A stretch of DNA of 18,984 nt, from positions 1-18,984 of the forward strand of contig DLPY01000071.1 in assembly GCA_002478685.1 (NCBI GenBank). The letters run 5' to 3'. The notes under the pieces are model-generated. The model did no database searches and was not told the DNA's origin. It worked only from the letters and a program-made list of their open reading frames with translations. Positions 1 through 8,089 of this stretch are shown one piece after another. The position numbers were made by a program, and so were the translations under genes. The stretch comes from Flavobacteriaceae bacterium UBA7446. GTDB taxonomy: Bacteria; Bacteroidota; Bacteroidia; Flavobacteriales; Flavobacteriaceae. How positions within the stretch are numbered: the stretch's first letter is position 1; every line of letters begins with the position of its first letter.

Positions 1-188
1 TTACACTTAACAGTTGTACCAGGGGCAATAGTTAATGTTGCACCATCATCAACAACTATTTTTCCTTCAATCACAACTTCACCGTCCCAAAAAGTATTGG
101 AACTAATATGAGTTTCTCCACCAGGAGTACCTACTGTAATTTGCGCAAGGGCAAAAGCAGGTAATAATAAAAATAAAATTTTATTCAT
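1..188 (-). CDS. Secreted protein, N-terminal part only, probably beta-helical (runs off the left edge)
   Basis: An open minus-strand frame starts at the ATG at 188-186 and stays open for 62 codons to the window edge. The first 15 residues (start MNKILFLLLPAFALA, then Q16) form a typical signal peptide, as usual for flavobacterial exported proteins. The mature part is rich in short beta-strand-like units, including residues near 50-60 that read LTIAPGTTVK. That phrase is characteristic of right-handed parallel beta-helix or adhesin-like surface proteins of Bacteroidota. The leader just before the ATG is A-rich (AAACAAACAAA) with no Shine-Dalgarno. The family and any type IX secretion C-terminal domain cannot be decided because the rest lies outside the window. 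Export is well supported; the fold is inferred from one motif. Confidence 0.75.
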   Translation of the reverse strand, partial: MNKILFLLLPAFALAQITVGTPGGETHISSNTFWDGEVVIEGKIVVDDGATLTIAPGTTVKC

Positions 189-333
189 TTTGTTTGTTTT
201 AAATTTGTATGACAAATGAATGTATATTGTTTAGCCTCTGGGTTAAATCAGTGTTACCATACCACAAATTTTACGTTATCAAATTGTTAACCTTCACATG
301 CGTTTTCCACTTTAAATGACGTCAAATTCTTCC

Positions 334-341
334 TAAATTGC
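334..341 (+). promoter_or_regulatory. Weak candidate -7 box for dgt-tadA
   Basis: TAAATTGC resembles the Bacteroidota -7 element TAnnTTTG imperfectly and ends 4 nt before the dgt ATG. No convincing TTG box lies about 19 nt upstream. The rest of the 157-nt gap between the left-edge gene and dgt shows no hairpin, repeat or ORF that I can support. Confidence 0.25.
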
Positions 342-345
342 ACCC

Positions 346-1662
346 ATGCAATGGGAACAATTATTATCACTTCGTCGCCATGGCGATAATAAAAAACGAC
401 TTCGCACCGAACAAGACCCCACGCGTAGTGGTTTTGAAGTAGATTACGACCGAATTATCTTCTCTGCTGCCTTTCGAAATTTGCAAGACAAAACACAAGT
501 CATTCCATTTTCCAAAACAGACTTTGTACACACCAGACTCACACACTCCCTCGAAGTTTCGGTTGTGGGAAGAAGCCTTGGGCGTATGGTTGGAGAGCAG
601 TTATTACACCAGTATCCAGAGCTTGCTACCATTGGCTATACCAGCAACGATTTTGGTGCCATTGTGGCAGCGGCATCTTTAGCCCACGACATTGGTAATC
701 CTCCCTTTGGGCACAGTGGTGAGCAAGCAATCGGCGATTATTTTTCAGATGGAAAAGGAGCTGTATTTAAAGACATCCTTTCCAAAACACAGTACCACGA
801 TCTTACCCATTTTGAAGGCAATGCCAATGGACTTAAAATTTTAATGGAGTCCAGACCTGGAATTCCTGGAGGACTTCGACTTAGTAATGCCACGCTTGGC
901 GCCTTTACCAAATATCCAAAAGCATCACTACCGCATCGTCCTACCCAACATGTGGCGGACAAGAAGTTTGGCTTTTTTCAAGCGCAACAATACGATTATC
1001 TTGATGTTGCTACGGACTTAGGATTATTACAAACCGATAATACTATCCGGCGCCATCCCTTAGCGTATTTGGTTGAGGCAGCGGATGATATTTGCTATAC
1101 CCTTATCGACTTTGAAGATGGTATTAATTTGGGTTGGATTTCAGAGGATTATGCGCTAGAATATCTTATCAATTTGGTTAAAGACAACATCAATACCAAA
1201 AAATACCAAACCCTGACCACAAAAAAAGATCGTTTGGCGTATTTAAGGGCTTTGTCTATAAGTACTCTCATTCAAGAAGCTGCGGAGCTTTTTATGGCAC
1301 ATGAGGCTGAAATTATGAGCGGAAATTGTATGACTTCCTTAACGGAAAAAAGTAAATACAAAGCCCAAATAAATGATATCATAAACCTTAGCATTCGCAA
1401 TATTTATCAGGCGCAAGAGGTCATTGAAAAAGAATTGAAGGGATATCAAGTCATTCATCGATTGTTGGATGTTTTTGTGGGCGCTGCTACACGAAAAAAC
1501 GAAAATAATGTTTCCGCATTTGACAAACTTGCACTGCAATGCTTGCCAGAAACGTTGGTTTTACCAGAAAAAGACAACTATGGTTTGCTGCTTAATATCA
1601 GCAGTTATGTGGCTAGTCTTACTGATGGCAAAGCGCTGGAATGGTATCAAAAAATGGCGTAA
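346..1662 (+). CDS. dgt: Deoxyguanosinetriphosphate triphosphohydrolase (dGTPase, HD superfamily)
   Basis: Hydrolyses dGTP (and often other dNTPs) to the deoxynucleoside and triphosphate, acting in the cytoplasm on dNTP pool balance. The 438-residue protein has the HD-domain metal ligands in order: H62 and H67 within HTRLTHS, then H114-D115 in LAHDIGNPPFGHSGE, followed by the dGTPase-type HFEGNANG segment near 155-162 and the EAADDICY segment near 246-253. The opening MQWEQLLSLRRHG and the following RTEQDPTRSGFEVDYDRI stretch are typical of the flavobacterial dGTPase N-terminus, supporting the ATG at 346. The stop codon overlaps the tadA start (TAATG), so the two are very likely co-transcribed and translationally coupled. 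Substrate preference is inferred from the family. Confidence 0.95.
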   Translation: MQWEQLLSLRRHGDNKKRLRTEQDPTRSGFEVDYDRIIFSAAFRNLQDKTQVIPFSKTDFVHTRLTHSLEVSVVGRSLGRMVGEQLLHQYPELATIGYTSNDFGAIVAAASLAHDIGNPPFGHSGEQAIGDYFSDGKGAVFKDILSKTQYHDLTHFEGNANGLKILMESRPGIPGGLRLSNATLGAFTKYPKASLPHRPTQHVADKKFGFFQAQQYDYLDVATDLGLLQTDNTIRRHPLAYLVEAADDICYTLIDFEDGINLGWISEDYALEYLINLVKDNINTKKYQTLTTKKDRLAYLRALSISTLIQEAAELFMAHEAEIMSGNCMTSLTEKSKYKAQINDIINLSIRNIYQAQEVIEKELKGYQVIHRLLDVFVGAATRKNENNVSAFDKLALQCLPETLVLPEKDNYGLLLNISSYVASLTDGKALEWYQKMA

Positions 1663-2105
1663 TGGAACAGGTTTTTGATGATGCCTTTTTTATGAAAAAA
1701 GCACTCTCTGAAGCTCAAGTGGCACTAGAGAAAGGGGAAGTACCTGTTGGCGTGGTGGTGGTGGCAAAAAATACAATCATTGCCCGCGCGCACAACCTCA
1801 CCGAAGCTTTGACAGATGTTACTGCTCATGCCGAAATGCAAGCCATTACCGCTGCTGCTAATTCCATCGGCGGCAAATACCTTCAGGGATGTACGATGTA
1901 TGTTACCCTTGAGCCGTGTAGTATGTGCGCTGGCGCCTTGTATTGGAGTCAAATTTCACGATTGGTTTTTGCGGCAGAGGATCCAAAACGAGGATACCGT
2001 CAACAAGGAACACTATTACACCCCAAAACAGAAGTGGCAGCAGGAGTTCTAGCCCCCGAAGCGAGTGCATTATTACATGCTTTTTTTAAACAGAAGCGAG
2101 ATTAA
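1662..2105 (+). CDS. tadA: tRNA-specific adenosine-34 deaminase (TadA family nucleoside deaminase)
   Basis: Converts A34 of tRNA-Arg(ACG) to inosine. The 147-residue zinc deaminase has H56-A-E58 (ligand and catalytic glutamate) and P85-C86-x-x-C89, the two cysteine ligands. The GEVPVGVVVV strand near 25-34 and the LTDVTAHAEMQA context are those of TadA rather than cytidine or riboflavin-type deaminases. I start at the ATG at 1662, which overlaps the dgt stop as TAATG. An upstream in-frame ATG at 1641 would add seven residues inside dgt and is less likely. The stop overlaps by 4 bp the stop of the converging small membrane protein gene. A free-standing guanine or cytosine deaminase of the same fold is the alternative, but flavobacterial TadA fits better. 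Confidence 0.92.
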   Translation: MEQVFDDAFFMKKALSEAQVALEKGEVPVGVVVVAKNTIIARAHNLTEALTDVTAHAEMQAITAAANSIGGKYLQGCTMYVTLEPCSMCAGALYWSQISRLVFAAEDPKRGYRQQGTLLHPKTEVAAGVLAPEASALLHAFFKQKRD

Positions 2106-2359
2106 CGCTTTTTTCTTTGTTTAGGCGGATCCAGGTTGTCCCGCATTTTCTTTAGGTTCTCCGGAGAAAGCGTATAATCTTGTAGGCGTTTCCCTTTCCA
2201 GCGGTGCACCAAAAAAAGGGGCATATAAATAAAAAAACCGATTGCTACCGAAAGCCCAATCCATTTTTCGCTTAAGCGCATATCATCTTGCCGAATAGCA
2301 TATCCTACACAAATGTTTGCCAATACCAAGACAAAGAAAATACGCAAAAACCATTTCAT
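2102..2359 (-). CDS. Small membrane protein of unknown function, downstream of aspS
   Basis: An 85-residue protein with two hydrophobic segments, roughly residues 4-20 and 35-52, a short basic loop (HRWKGKR) and a strongly basic C-terminus ending KQRKKR. The first segment could be read as an uncleaved signal anchor. I do not recognise a family. It starts one nucleotide after the aspS stop (aspS TAA at 2363-2361, ATG at 2359-2357), so it is almost certainly the second gene of an aspS transcript and may be translated by re-initiation. Its stop overlaps the converging tadA stop by 4 bp. Reality as a gene is supported by the tight spacing and coherent membrane-protein composition; function is unknown. 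Confidence 0.75.
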   Translation of the reverse strand: MKWFLRIFFVLVLANICVGYAIRQDDMRLSEKWIGLSVAIGFFIYMPLFLVHRWKGKRLQDYTLSPENLKKMRDNLDPPKQRKKR

Positions 2360-2360
2360 T

Positions 2361-4118
2361 TTACTCTGCTTTCGGCTTAATAATTAATGACAGTTCATCA
2401 AGTTGTTCTGTATCTACAGGTGCAGGCGCATCTATCATCACATCACGTCCGCTGTTGTTTTTTGGAAAAGCGATATAGTCGCGAATGGTTTCTTTGCCAT
2501 CCAAAATGGCAACAAGACGGTCAAACCCTAACGCGATGCCACCGTGTGGCGGAGCACCATAGGTAAAGGCGTCCATCAAAAAGCCAAACTGTGCTTTTGC
2601 ATCTGCTTCGGAAAAGCCTAATAACGAAAGCATTTTTTCTTGTGTTTCTCTATTATGAATACGAATAGAACCACCTCCAATTTCGTTGCCGTTAAGCACT
2701 AAATCGTACGCTTGTGCCACAACCGAAGTCGGATCGCTTTGAAGCTTTTCGAGGTGTTCGGGTTTTGGTGCCGTAAACGGATGGTGCATGGCGTGAAGCT
2801 CGCCGGTTTCGTCGTCTTTTTCAAACAAAGGAAAATCTACCACCCACAATGGCGCAAATTCGTTGGGTTTTCGTAGTTCCAATTCCTCTGCTAACGCCAT
2901 ACGAAGTGCGCTTAGCTGGGTTCGTGTTTGGCTTGCATTTCCTGCCATAACCAAAATCAAATCACCGAGTTTTGCTTCACAGGCCTTAGCCCATGAAGCT
3001 AGGGCATCAGCATCAAAGAATTTATCTACAGAAGATTTATAACTCCCATCCTCGTTGCATTTTACCCAAACCAGTCCGTTGGCACCAACTTGCGGACGTT
3101 TTACCCAATCTATCCACGCATCAATTTGTTTTCTAGACCAAGCTGCAGCACCAGGCACGGCAATACCTACCACCAGCTCTTGTGCATCAAATACTTGAAA
3201 TCCTCTGTTTTGTGCAATTTCGTTTAGTTCGGTAAAGGTCATCCCAAATCGAATATCGGGCTTGTCGTTTCCATACGTTTTGATGGCGTCTTCATAAGAT
3301 ATTATAGGGAAGGGTTTTGGTGAAATGCCATGAATTTCTTTAAGCAAATAGGAAAGAAGTGCTTCAAAGCAAGCCATGATATCGTTTTGATGCACAAAAG
3401 ATAATTCACAGTCTATTTGGGTAAATTCAGGCTGACGGTCTGCGCGGAGGTCCTCGTCTCTAAAACATTTTACCAACTGAAAATAGCGATCCATACCACC
3501 AATCATTAACAATTGCTTAAAGGTTTGTGGCGATTGCGGTAAGGCATAAAACTGCCCTTCATTCATGCGTGAAGGCACTACAAAATCTCGTGCGCCTTCA
3601 GGAGTTGATTTAATTAGGTAGGGCGTTTCTACTTCAACAAAATCCTCTTTAGCCAAAAAGTTTCGTACTAAAAGTGCCACTTTAGATCGAAACAATAAAC
3701 TCTGTTGCACTGGCGTACGGCGAATGTCCAGGTAGCGGTACTTCATGCGCAAATCTTCACCACCATCGGTATCGTCTTCAATGGTAAATGGGGGTGTTTG
3801 TGCTTCATTTAAAACCTCAAGAGAAATAACCAGCACTTCAATGTCACCTGTTGCCATATTGGGGTTTTTCGCTTCGCGCTCTAAAACGGTACCCGAAACT
3901 TGAATAACGGTTTCCCTACCTATGCGTTTTGCAGCTTCCAAAATTTCTGGATTTGAGCGTTCCTCATCCAAAACCAATTGTGTAATGCCGTATCTATCCC
4001 TCAAATCAATCCATAACACAAAGCCTTTATCACGTGTTTTGGCAGCCCAACCCGCAAGTTGAACTTCTGTTCCGATATTCGTGGCTGTTAATGCTCCGCA
4101 ATGATGACTTCTGTACAT
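2361..4118 (-). CDS. aspS: Aspartyl-tRNA synthetase (class II)
   Basis: Charges tRNA-Asp with aspartate in the cytoplasm. The 585-residue bacterial-type enzyme has an N-terminal OB-fold anticodon-binding domain (about 1-105), the class II core with the QSPQ loop at 195-198, motif 2 around 219-234 (FRDEDLRADRQPEFTQ), a GAD insertion domain at about 285-400, and motif 3 near 527-539 (GIALGFDRL). Length and domain order are normal for bacterial AspRS. At the position where discriminating enzymes often carry Leu and non-discriminating ones His, this protein has K31 (TRDKGF), so tRNA-Asn mischarging cannot be judged from that residue. The ATG at 4118 follows a good -7 box by 13 nt. A small membrane protein gene follows 1 nt after the stop. 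Confidence 0.97.
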   Translation of the reverse strand: MYRSHHCGALTATNIGTEVQLAGWAAKTRDKGFVLWIDLRDRYGITQLVLDEERSNPEILEAAKRIGRETVIQVSGTVLEREAKNPNMATGDIEVLVISLEVLNEAQTPPFTIEDDTDGGEDLRMKYRYLDIRRTPVQQSLLFRSKVALLVRNFLAKEDFVEVETPYLIKSTPEGARDFVVPSRMNEGQFYALPQSPQTFKQLLMIGGMDRYFQLVKCFRDEDLRADRQPEFTQIDCELSFVHQNDIMACFEALLSYLLKEIHGISPKPFPIISYEDAIKTYGNDKPDIRFGMTFTELNEIAQNRGFQVFDAQELVVGIAVPGAAAWSRKQIDAWIDWVKRPQVGANGLVWVKCNEDGSYKSSVDKFFDADALASWAKACEAKLGDLILVMAGNASQTRTQLSALRMALAEELELRKPNEFAPLWVVDFPLFEKDDETGELHAMHHPFTAPKPEHLEKLQSDPTSVVAQAYDLVLNGNEIGGGSIRIHNRETQEKMLSLLGFSEADAKAQFGFLMDAFTYGAPPHGGIALGFDRLVAILDGKETIRDYIAFPKNNSGRDVMIDAPAPVDTEQLDELSLIIKPKAE

Positions 4119-4131
4119 GCAAAAATTTTCT

Positions 4132-4139
4132 CAAAAATA
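4132..4139 (-). promoter_or_regulatory. -7 box of the aspS promoter
   Basis: On the minus strand this reads TATTTTTG, a perfect match to the Bacteroidota -7 element TAnnTTTG, 13 nt before the aspS ATG. No clear TTTG box lies 17-23 nt upstream. A 10-bp palindrome, GGATTAATCC, sits further upstream at 4175-4184 and could be a regulator site, though short palindromes are expected by chance in AT-rich DNA. Confidence 0.5.
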
Positions 4140-4226
4140 GGGACTAATTCGCGATATTCGACTTAAAAAATTGGGGATTAATCCGTTTAAAAACAGTCTA
4201 AAAGACACGTTAATGTTAAGTTTATG

Positions 4227-4256
4227 TTAACTATATGTAAAATTAATGTATATTTG
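4227..4256 (+). promoter_or_regulatory. Promoter of the small YwqK-like gene
   Basis: TATATTTG at 4249-4256 matches the -7 consensus TAnnTTTG perfectly. A TTA (consensus TTG) lies at 4227-4229 with a 19-nt spacer. Transcription should start near 4261, leaving a leader of about 30 nt. Three copies of GTTAA (4209, 4215, 4226) lie on and just upstream of the -33 region. Confidence 0.6.
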
Positions 4257-4293
4257 CTGTGTTTAAATCTATATTTAATTAAAATTCAAAGAC

Positions 4294-4656
4294 ATGAAAA
4301 ATATAATATTTCTACTGTTGACTACAGGGGTTTTTGTTTATGCACAAGAGAATAAAACTTTCATTGATGACCAAGTAACGCTTAGTCAAGTTGTTGAATA
4401 CCATAATAACGGAAAAATAGCACAGATTGGCACCCAAAAAGACGGAGTTCACCACGGACTTTGGGAACAATATGATACTGAAGGTAAAATAATAGCATTA
4501 GGTGTTTATAAAGACGGTAACAAAGAAGGCGATTGGCTGTTATGGGTAAACGATGAGTTAGTTCGAATTACCTACGACGAAAACACACCTTCAAACTCCG
4601 AAAACTTAGACATCCTTGTTTCAACAAGGAAAAAAGTAGCTTCTGTTAAGAACTAA
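4294..4656 (+). CDS. Secreted MORN/YwqK-like repeat protein
   Basis: A 120-residue protein with an N-terminal signal peptide (about residues 1-17, ending VYAQ) and two MORN-variant repeats at about 36-60 and 60-84. Each reads G-K-I-x(4-6)-KDG followed by a G-x-W unit (HHGLWEQY and KEGDWLLW). The tail is short, with a basic ISTRKKVASVK-like end. Similar small periplasmic proteins are widespread in flavobacteria and are sometimes labelled toxin-antitoxin YwqK antitoxin or, misleadingly, nicotinic acid mononucleotide adenylyltransferase. Nothing here supports either activity: there is no toxin partner and no nucleotidyltransferase motif. It has its own good promoter, and its stop overlaps the convergent RND permease gene by 11 bp. 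Function unknown; export and repeat architecture are clear. Confidence 0.85.
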   Translation: MKNIIFLLLTTGVFVYAQENKTFIDDQVTLSQVVEYHNNGKIAQIGTQKDGVHHGLWEQYDTEGKIIALGVYKDGNKEGDWLLWVNDELVRITYDENTPSNSENLDILVSTRKKVASVKN

Positions 4657-7600
4657 TTTTCTTAAATCTTATAGACGCTCGTTTGCTTAGGTAAAATGTT
4701 ACGGGTACAATAATAAGTGTCAAGAAAGTTGCAAAGGTAAGTCCGAAAATAACGGTCCACGCTAGTGGTCCCCAGAAAATCACATTTTCTCCACCAAAAT
4801 AAATTTGCGGATTGCCTGTGGCAAACAAGCTAAAAAAATTGATGTTTAGCCCAATGGCAAGTGGAATCAGCCCAAGTACAGTGGTAATGGCGGTAAGCAA
4901 TACAGGCCTGAGTCGTGCTTTTCCGCCAGCCACTATGGCATCAAAAATGTCTTTTCTTGGCAATAAGGCGTCATTTTCAATGCTCATTTCTTCTCTTTTT
5001 CTATCTAACAAAAGTTGGGTATAGTCTAGCAATACTACGCTGTTGTTTACTACAATTCCAGCTAGGGAGATAATCCCCATCATGGTCATGATGATCACAA
5101 ACGTCATATTAAAGAATACCAATCCGAGCATTACGCCTGTAAAGCTCATAAAAATAGAGAACAAGATAATAAGAGGCTTACTGACCGAATTAAACTGAAA
5201 TACAAGCAACAGCATGATAAGCAAAATCGCAAAACCAAGTGCGCTAGATAAAAAACGCATATTTTCCTCTTGCTCTGCAATCTCTCCTGTAAAGGCGTAG
5301 CTGGTGGCTTTTGGCATTTCAAAACCTTGCATTTGGGTTTGGATTTGCCCTACAATCTCGTTGGCGTTATAGCCAGGTAAAATAGCCGAATATACCGTTA
5401 CCACACGGCGAAGGTTTTTGTGTTTGATAGCACTATAGCCCGCTACATTTTTACGTTCAACCACTGCAGAAACAGGGACGTTTTTAATTCTTCCAGAAGC
5501 CATATCACGGAACGTGATATTTTGGTTAAATAGCGCTGAAGGATTGTATCGATCAGATTCTTGAAAACGTACATTGATATCATAATCTTCGCCATCCATT
5601 TTGTATACTCCAGCTTTTTCGCCAAACAGTGCACGACGCAACTGAAATCCTACCTGTCCGGCACTCACACCAAGACTCCCTGCTTTACGTCGGTCAACAA
5701 CAACTTCCATTCCAGGTTTATTGCGGTTAACGTCTACCTTAAGCTCTTCAATTCCAGGGATATTTTCTTTGATGATATAGCTACGGACATTGTTGGCAAC
5801 TTGAATTAACTCGTTATAATCTTCACCTGTGATTTCAATATTTACAGGGTAGCCTACCGGGGGTCCATTCGCATCTTTTTCTACTGAAATGCTTACTCCT
5901 GAAAACTTGCCACGAAGTGCTTGCTGTACCTCGCTGCGGAGGGTTTCGCTTGAAAGCCCACGGCGGTATTTGTACTCACGCATGGTTGCCGTGATTTTAC
6001 CACGATGAGGCATTTCAGCTTGCGACCCGCCATCGGTTTGTGGATTTCCAGCACCTGCACCAACTTGAGATACCAAGGACTCCACCATAAAGTTTTCGCC
6101 GCGGTCCAAGTATTTGTCTGCATTCACGGTTTTAATAACTACTTGCTCTATGGATTTTGTGATGTCATTGGTTTTAGCAATGTCTGTTCCTTGCGGATAT
6201 TCGATGTAAACAATAATTTGACTGGGCTCATTATCAGGAAAAAACTCCACTTTGGGACCTACAATACCTACTAGTACAAACGAGGTAAACAAGAGTCCAA
6301 TTGTTCCAAAAACGAAGGCATATGCCCGCCATCCGCGCATGGCAAACTGCAAAAGCTTTTCGTAGCCACGTTCAAAATAATTAAGGAAAAACTGCTGAAA
6401 TGATTTGGCAAGCCCTTTAATAAAATAGCGGTAAAGCCAAAAGAATGTCATAAGGGTGATGAGGAAGCTGCCAAGACCCCGTGTGGAGCTTGAAATCACC
6501 ATAAAAAAGAGGCCTGTGGAAACAAGCGCAATACTCAACCGAACAAGCCCTTTTAAAGAAAGATTTTTTTCTTCAACATCCATAAATTTAGACACGAGCA
6601 TGGAGTTAAAGAATAGCGCTACAAACAATGACGAGCCCAAAACAACAGATAAGGTAATAGGGAAATAGATCATAAACTGCCCCATAATTCCAGGCCAAAA
6701 TCCTAGCGGCACAAAAGCGGCTACAGTTGTAGCGGTAGAAATAATTATGGGATAGGCAATTTCACTAACCCCCCTTTTTGCGGCTTCTACTTTGGACAGT
6801 CCTTCTTTTTCAATAAGGCGGTAAACATTTTCTACCACTACAATTCCGTTATCTACCAGCATTCCAAGCCCCATAACCAGCGCAAAAAGCACCATAGTGT
6901 TCATGGTATACCCTAGCGTCTGCAAAATGACAAACGAAATAAACATGGACATGGGAATCGCAAATCCAACAAACAATGCGTTGCGAAACCCTAAGAAAAA
7001 TGTAAGCACTGTTACCACAAGCAATACCCCAAAAAGAATGTTGTTTACCAAATCGTTTACTTGATTTAGCGTAAGCGAAGACATGTCATTTGAAACGGTT
7101 ACCGTCAAGTCTTCGGGAAAGGCTGTGGCTTTGGTTTCCAAAACAATCTCACGGATGCTAGCAGCCGCCTGAATAAGGTTTTTACCACCTCGTTTTTTTA
7201 CGTCTAACATTACTGTTGAAACACCAAAATCACGCGCAAAACTGGTGGTTTCTTGGTCTTTGAACGATATAGTTGCAATTTCACCTAAAAAAACTGTTCC
7301 CTTTTCGTTGGTAACCACGAATGCCGCCAAGTCGTTAGGATTATCAATTTCTCCAACAATGCGAATGCTTCTGCGCTGTCCGCCACTGCGCATGCTTCCT
7401 GCAGAAACAGTCATGTTTTCGTTGGCAATGCTTTGCACCACATCGTTAAAGCTTATTTGTAATGCCATCATTTTAAGTATATCAACGGCAACCTCAACTT
7501 CTTTTTCTTGTGCTCCACGAATATCAACTGTCTTGATTTCTTCAAGCCTTTCGATGCGCTCTTCCAGTAGTTCTCCGTATGATTTTAGTCTGTCTATAGG

Positions 7601-8089
7601 ATAATCACCTTGAATACTGACATTTAAAATGGGCATTTCTTCGGAAAAGTTAAGATTAAAAACCGAAGGTTCAAGCTTGGCATTATTAAACGTTGGCCAG
7701 TCTTCGGATGCCTTTACAGCATCCACCTCATCCTTAACTTTTTGTTTTGCTAAATCAACAGGGATATCCTCATCAAATTCAATAGAAACAATAGAATAAT
7801 CGTCTTGTGAAGTTGAGGTAATTTCTGTGATATTACTGATACCCTTGATGCCTTCTTCAATGGGGTCCGTAACAAATCGCTCAACATCCTGAGCAGTATT
7901 TCCAGGGTAAGGTGTACTTATAAAAATGGTTGTTTCGGTGATTTCAGGGAAGTTTTCTCGGGGCATGGTTACGTATGCCGACCCGCCCAAAATGAGAAAA
8001 ATTCCCATAAGCACATAAATAATGGTGCTGTTGCGAATGGCCCAAACAGAAAGCCCAAACGTTTTATTGGATTTGTTTTCTAAACTCAT
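4646..8089 (-). CDS. RND efflux permease (AcrB/HAE-type inner membrane pump)
   Basis: Proton-driven inner-membrane pump of a tripartite exporter. The 1147-residue protein shows the duplicated RND layout: first TM near 20-40, a large periplasmic loop (about 45-340), a TM bundle (about 345-500), a second TM near 590-612, a second periplasmic loop (about 615-940) and the final TM bundle (about 948-1135). The TM4 motif reads LGMLVDNGIVVVEN; D413 is kept and the following residue is N414, where AcrB has Asp. The second-half equivalent is GIVVNN (1011-1016), with Asn in place of the AcrB lysine. Between TM6 and TM7 (about 515-558) are two extra hydrophobic segments that AcrB lacks. Its ATG overlaps the adaptor stop (ATGA). 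Substrate unknown: drugs, bile-like amphiphiles or lipids are possible, and heavy-metal HME signatures are not evident. Confidence 0.95.
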   Translation of the reverse strand: MSLENKSNKTFGLSVWAIRNSTIIYVLMGIFLILGGSAYVTMPRENFPEITETTIFISTPYPGNTAQDVERFVTDPIEEGIKGISNITEITSTSQDDYSIVSIEFDEDIPVDLAKQKVKDEVDAVKASEDWPTFNNAKLEPSVFNLNFSEEMPILNVSIQGDYPIDRLKSYGELLEERIERLEEIKTVDIRGAQEKEVEVAVDILKMMALQISFNDVVQSIANENMTVSAGSMRSGGQRRSIRIVGEIDNPNDLAAFVVTNEKGTVFLGEIATISFKDQETTSFARDFGVSTVMLDVKKRGGKNLIQAAASIREIVLETKATAFPEDLTVTVSNDMSSLTLNQVNDLVNNILFGVLLVVTVLTFFLGFRNALFVGFAIPMSMFISFVILQTLGYTMNTMVLFALVMGLGMLVDNGIVVVENVYRLIEKEGLSKVEAAKRGVSEIAYPIIISTATTVAAFVPLGFWPGIMGQFMIYFPITLSVVLGSSLFVALFFNSMLVSKFMDVEEKNLSLKGLVRLSIALVSTGLFFMVISSSTRGLGSFLITLMTFFWLYRYFIKGLAKSFQQFFLNYFERGYEKLLQFAMRGWRAYAFVFGTIGLLFTSFVLVGIVGPKVEFFPDNEPSQIIVYIEYPQGTDIAKTNDITKSIEQVVIKTVNADKYLDRGENFMVESLVSQVGAGAGNPQTDGGSQAEMPHRGKITATMREYKYRRGLSSETLRSEVQQALRGKFSGVSISVEKDANGPPVGYPVNIEITGEDYNELIQVANNVRSYIIKENIPGIEELKVDVNRNKPGMEVVVDRRKAGSLGVSAGQVGFQLRRALFGEKAGVYKMDGEDYDINVRFQESDRYNPSALFNQNITFRDMASGRIKNVPVSAVVERKNVAGYSAIKHKNLRRVVTVYSAILPGYNANEIVGQIQTQMQGFEMPKATSYAFTGEIAEQEENMRFLSSALGFAILLIMLLLVFQFNSVSKPLIILFSIFMSFTGVMLGLVFFNMTFVIIMTMMGIISLAGIVVNNSVVLLDYTQLLLDRKREEMSIENDALLPRKDIFDAIVAGGKARLRPVLLTAITTVLGLIPLAIGLNINFFSLFATGNPQIYFGGENVIFWGPLAWTVIFGLTFATFLTLIIVPVTFYLSKRASIRFKKISS

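Noticed and set aside
4175..4184. GGATTAATCC palindrome between aspS and the YwqK-like gene as an operator
   Set aside because: A lone 10-bp palindrome far from both promoters; not enough to claim a site.
4294..4656. Toxin-antitoxin (YwqK antitoxin) or nucleotidyltransferase reading of the small secreted protein
   Set aside because: There is no adjacent toxin, the protein is exported, and no nucleotide-binding motif is visible; only MORN-like repeats support a relationship to the YwqK label.
6848..6853. RND pump inactive because of the LVDN motif
   Set aside because: LVDN variants of TM4 are common in functional-looking RND permeases outside Proteobacteria; the frame is intact and the operon complete.
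7245..7604. 119-residue plus-strand ORF inside the RND permease gene
   Set aside because: Antisense shadow: Ser/Leu/Met-rich low-information translation, no promoter or family features, and the opposite strand is a well-conserved permease.
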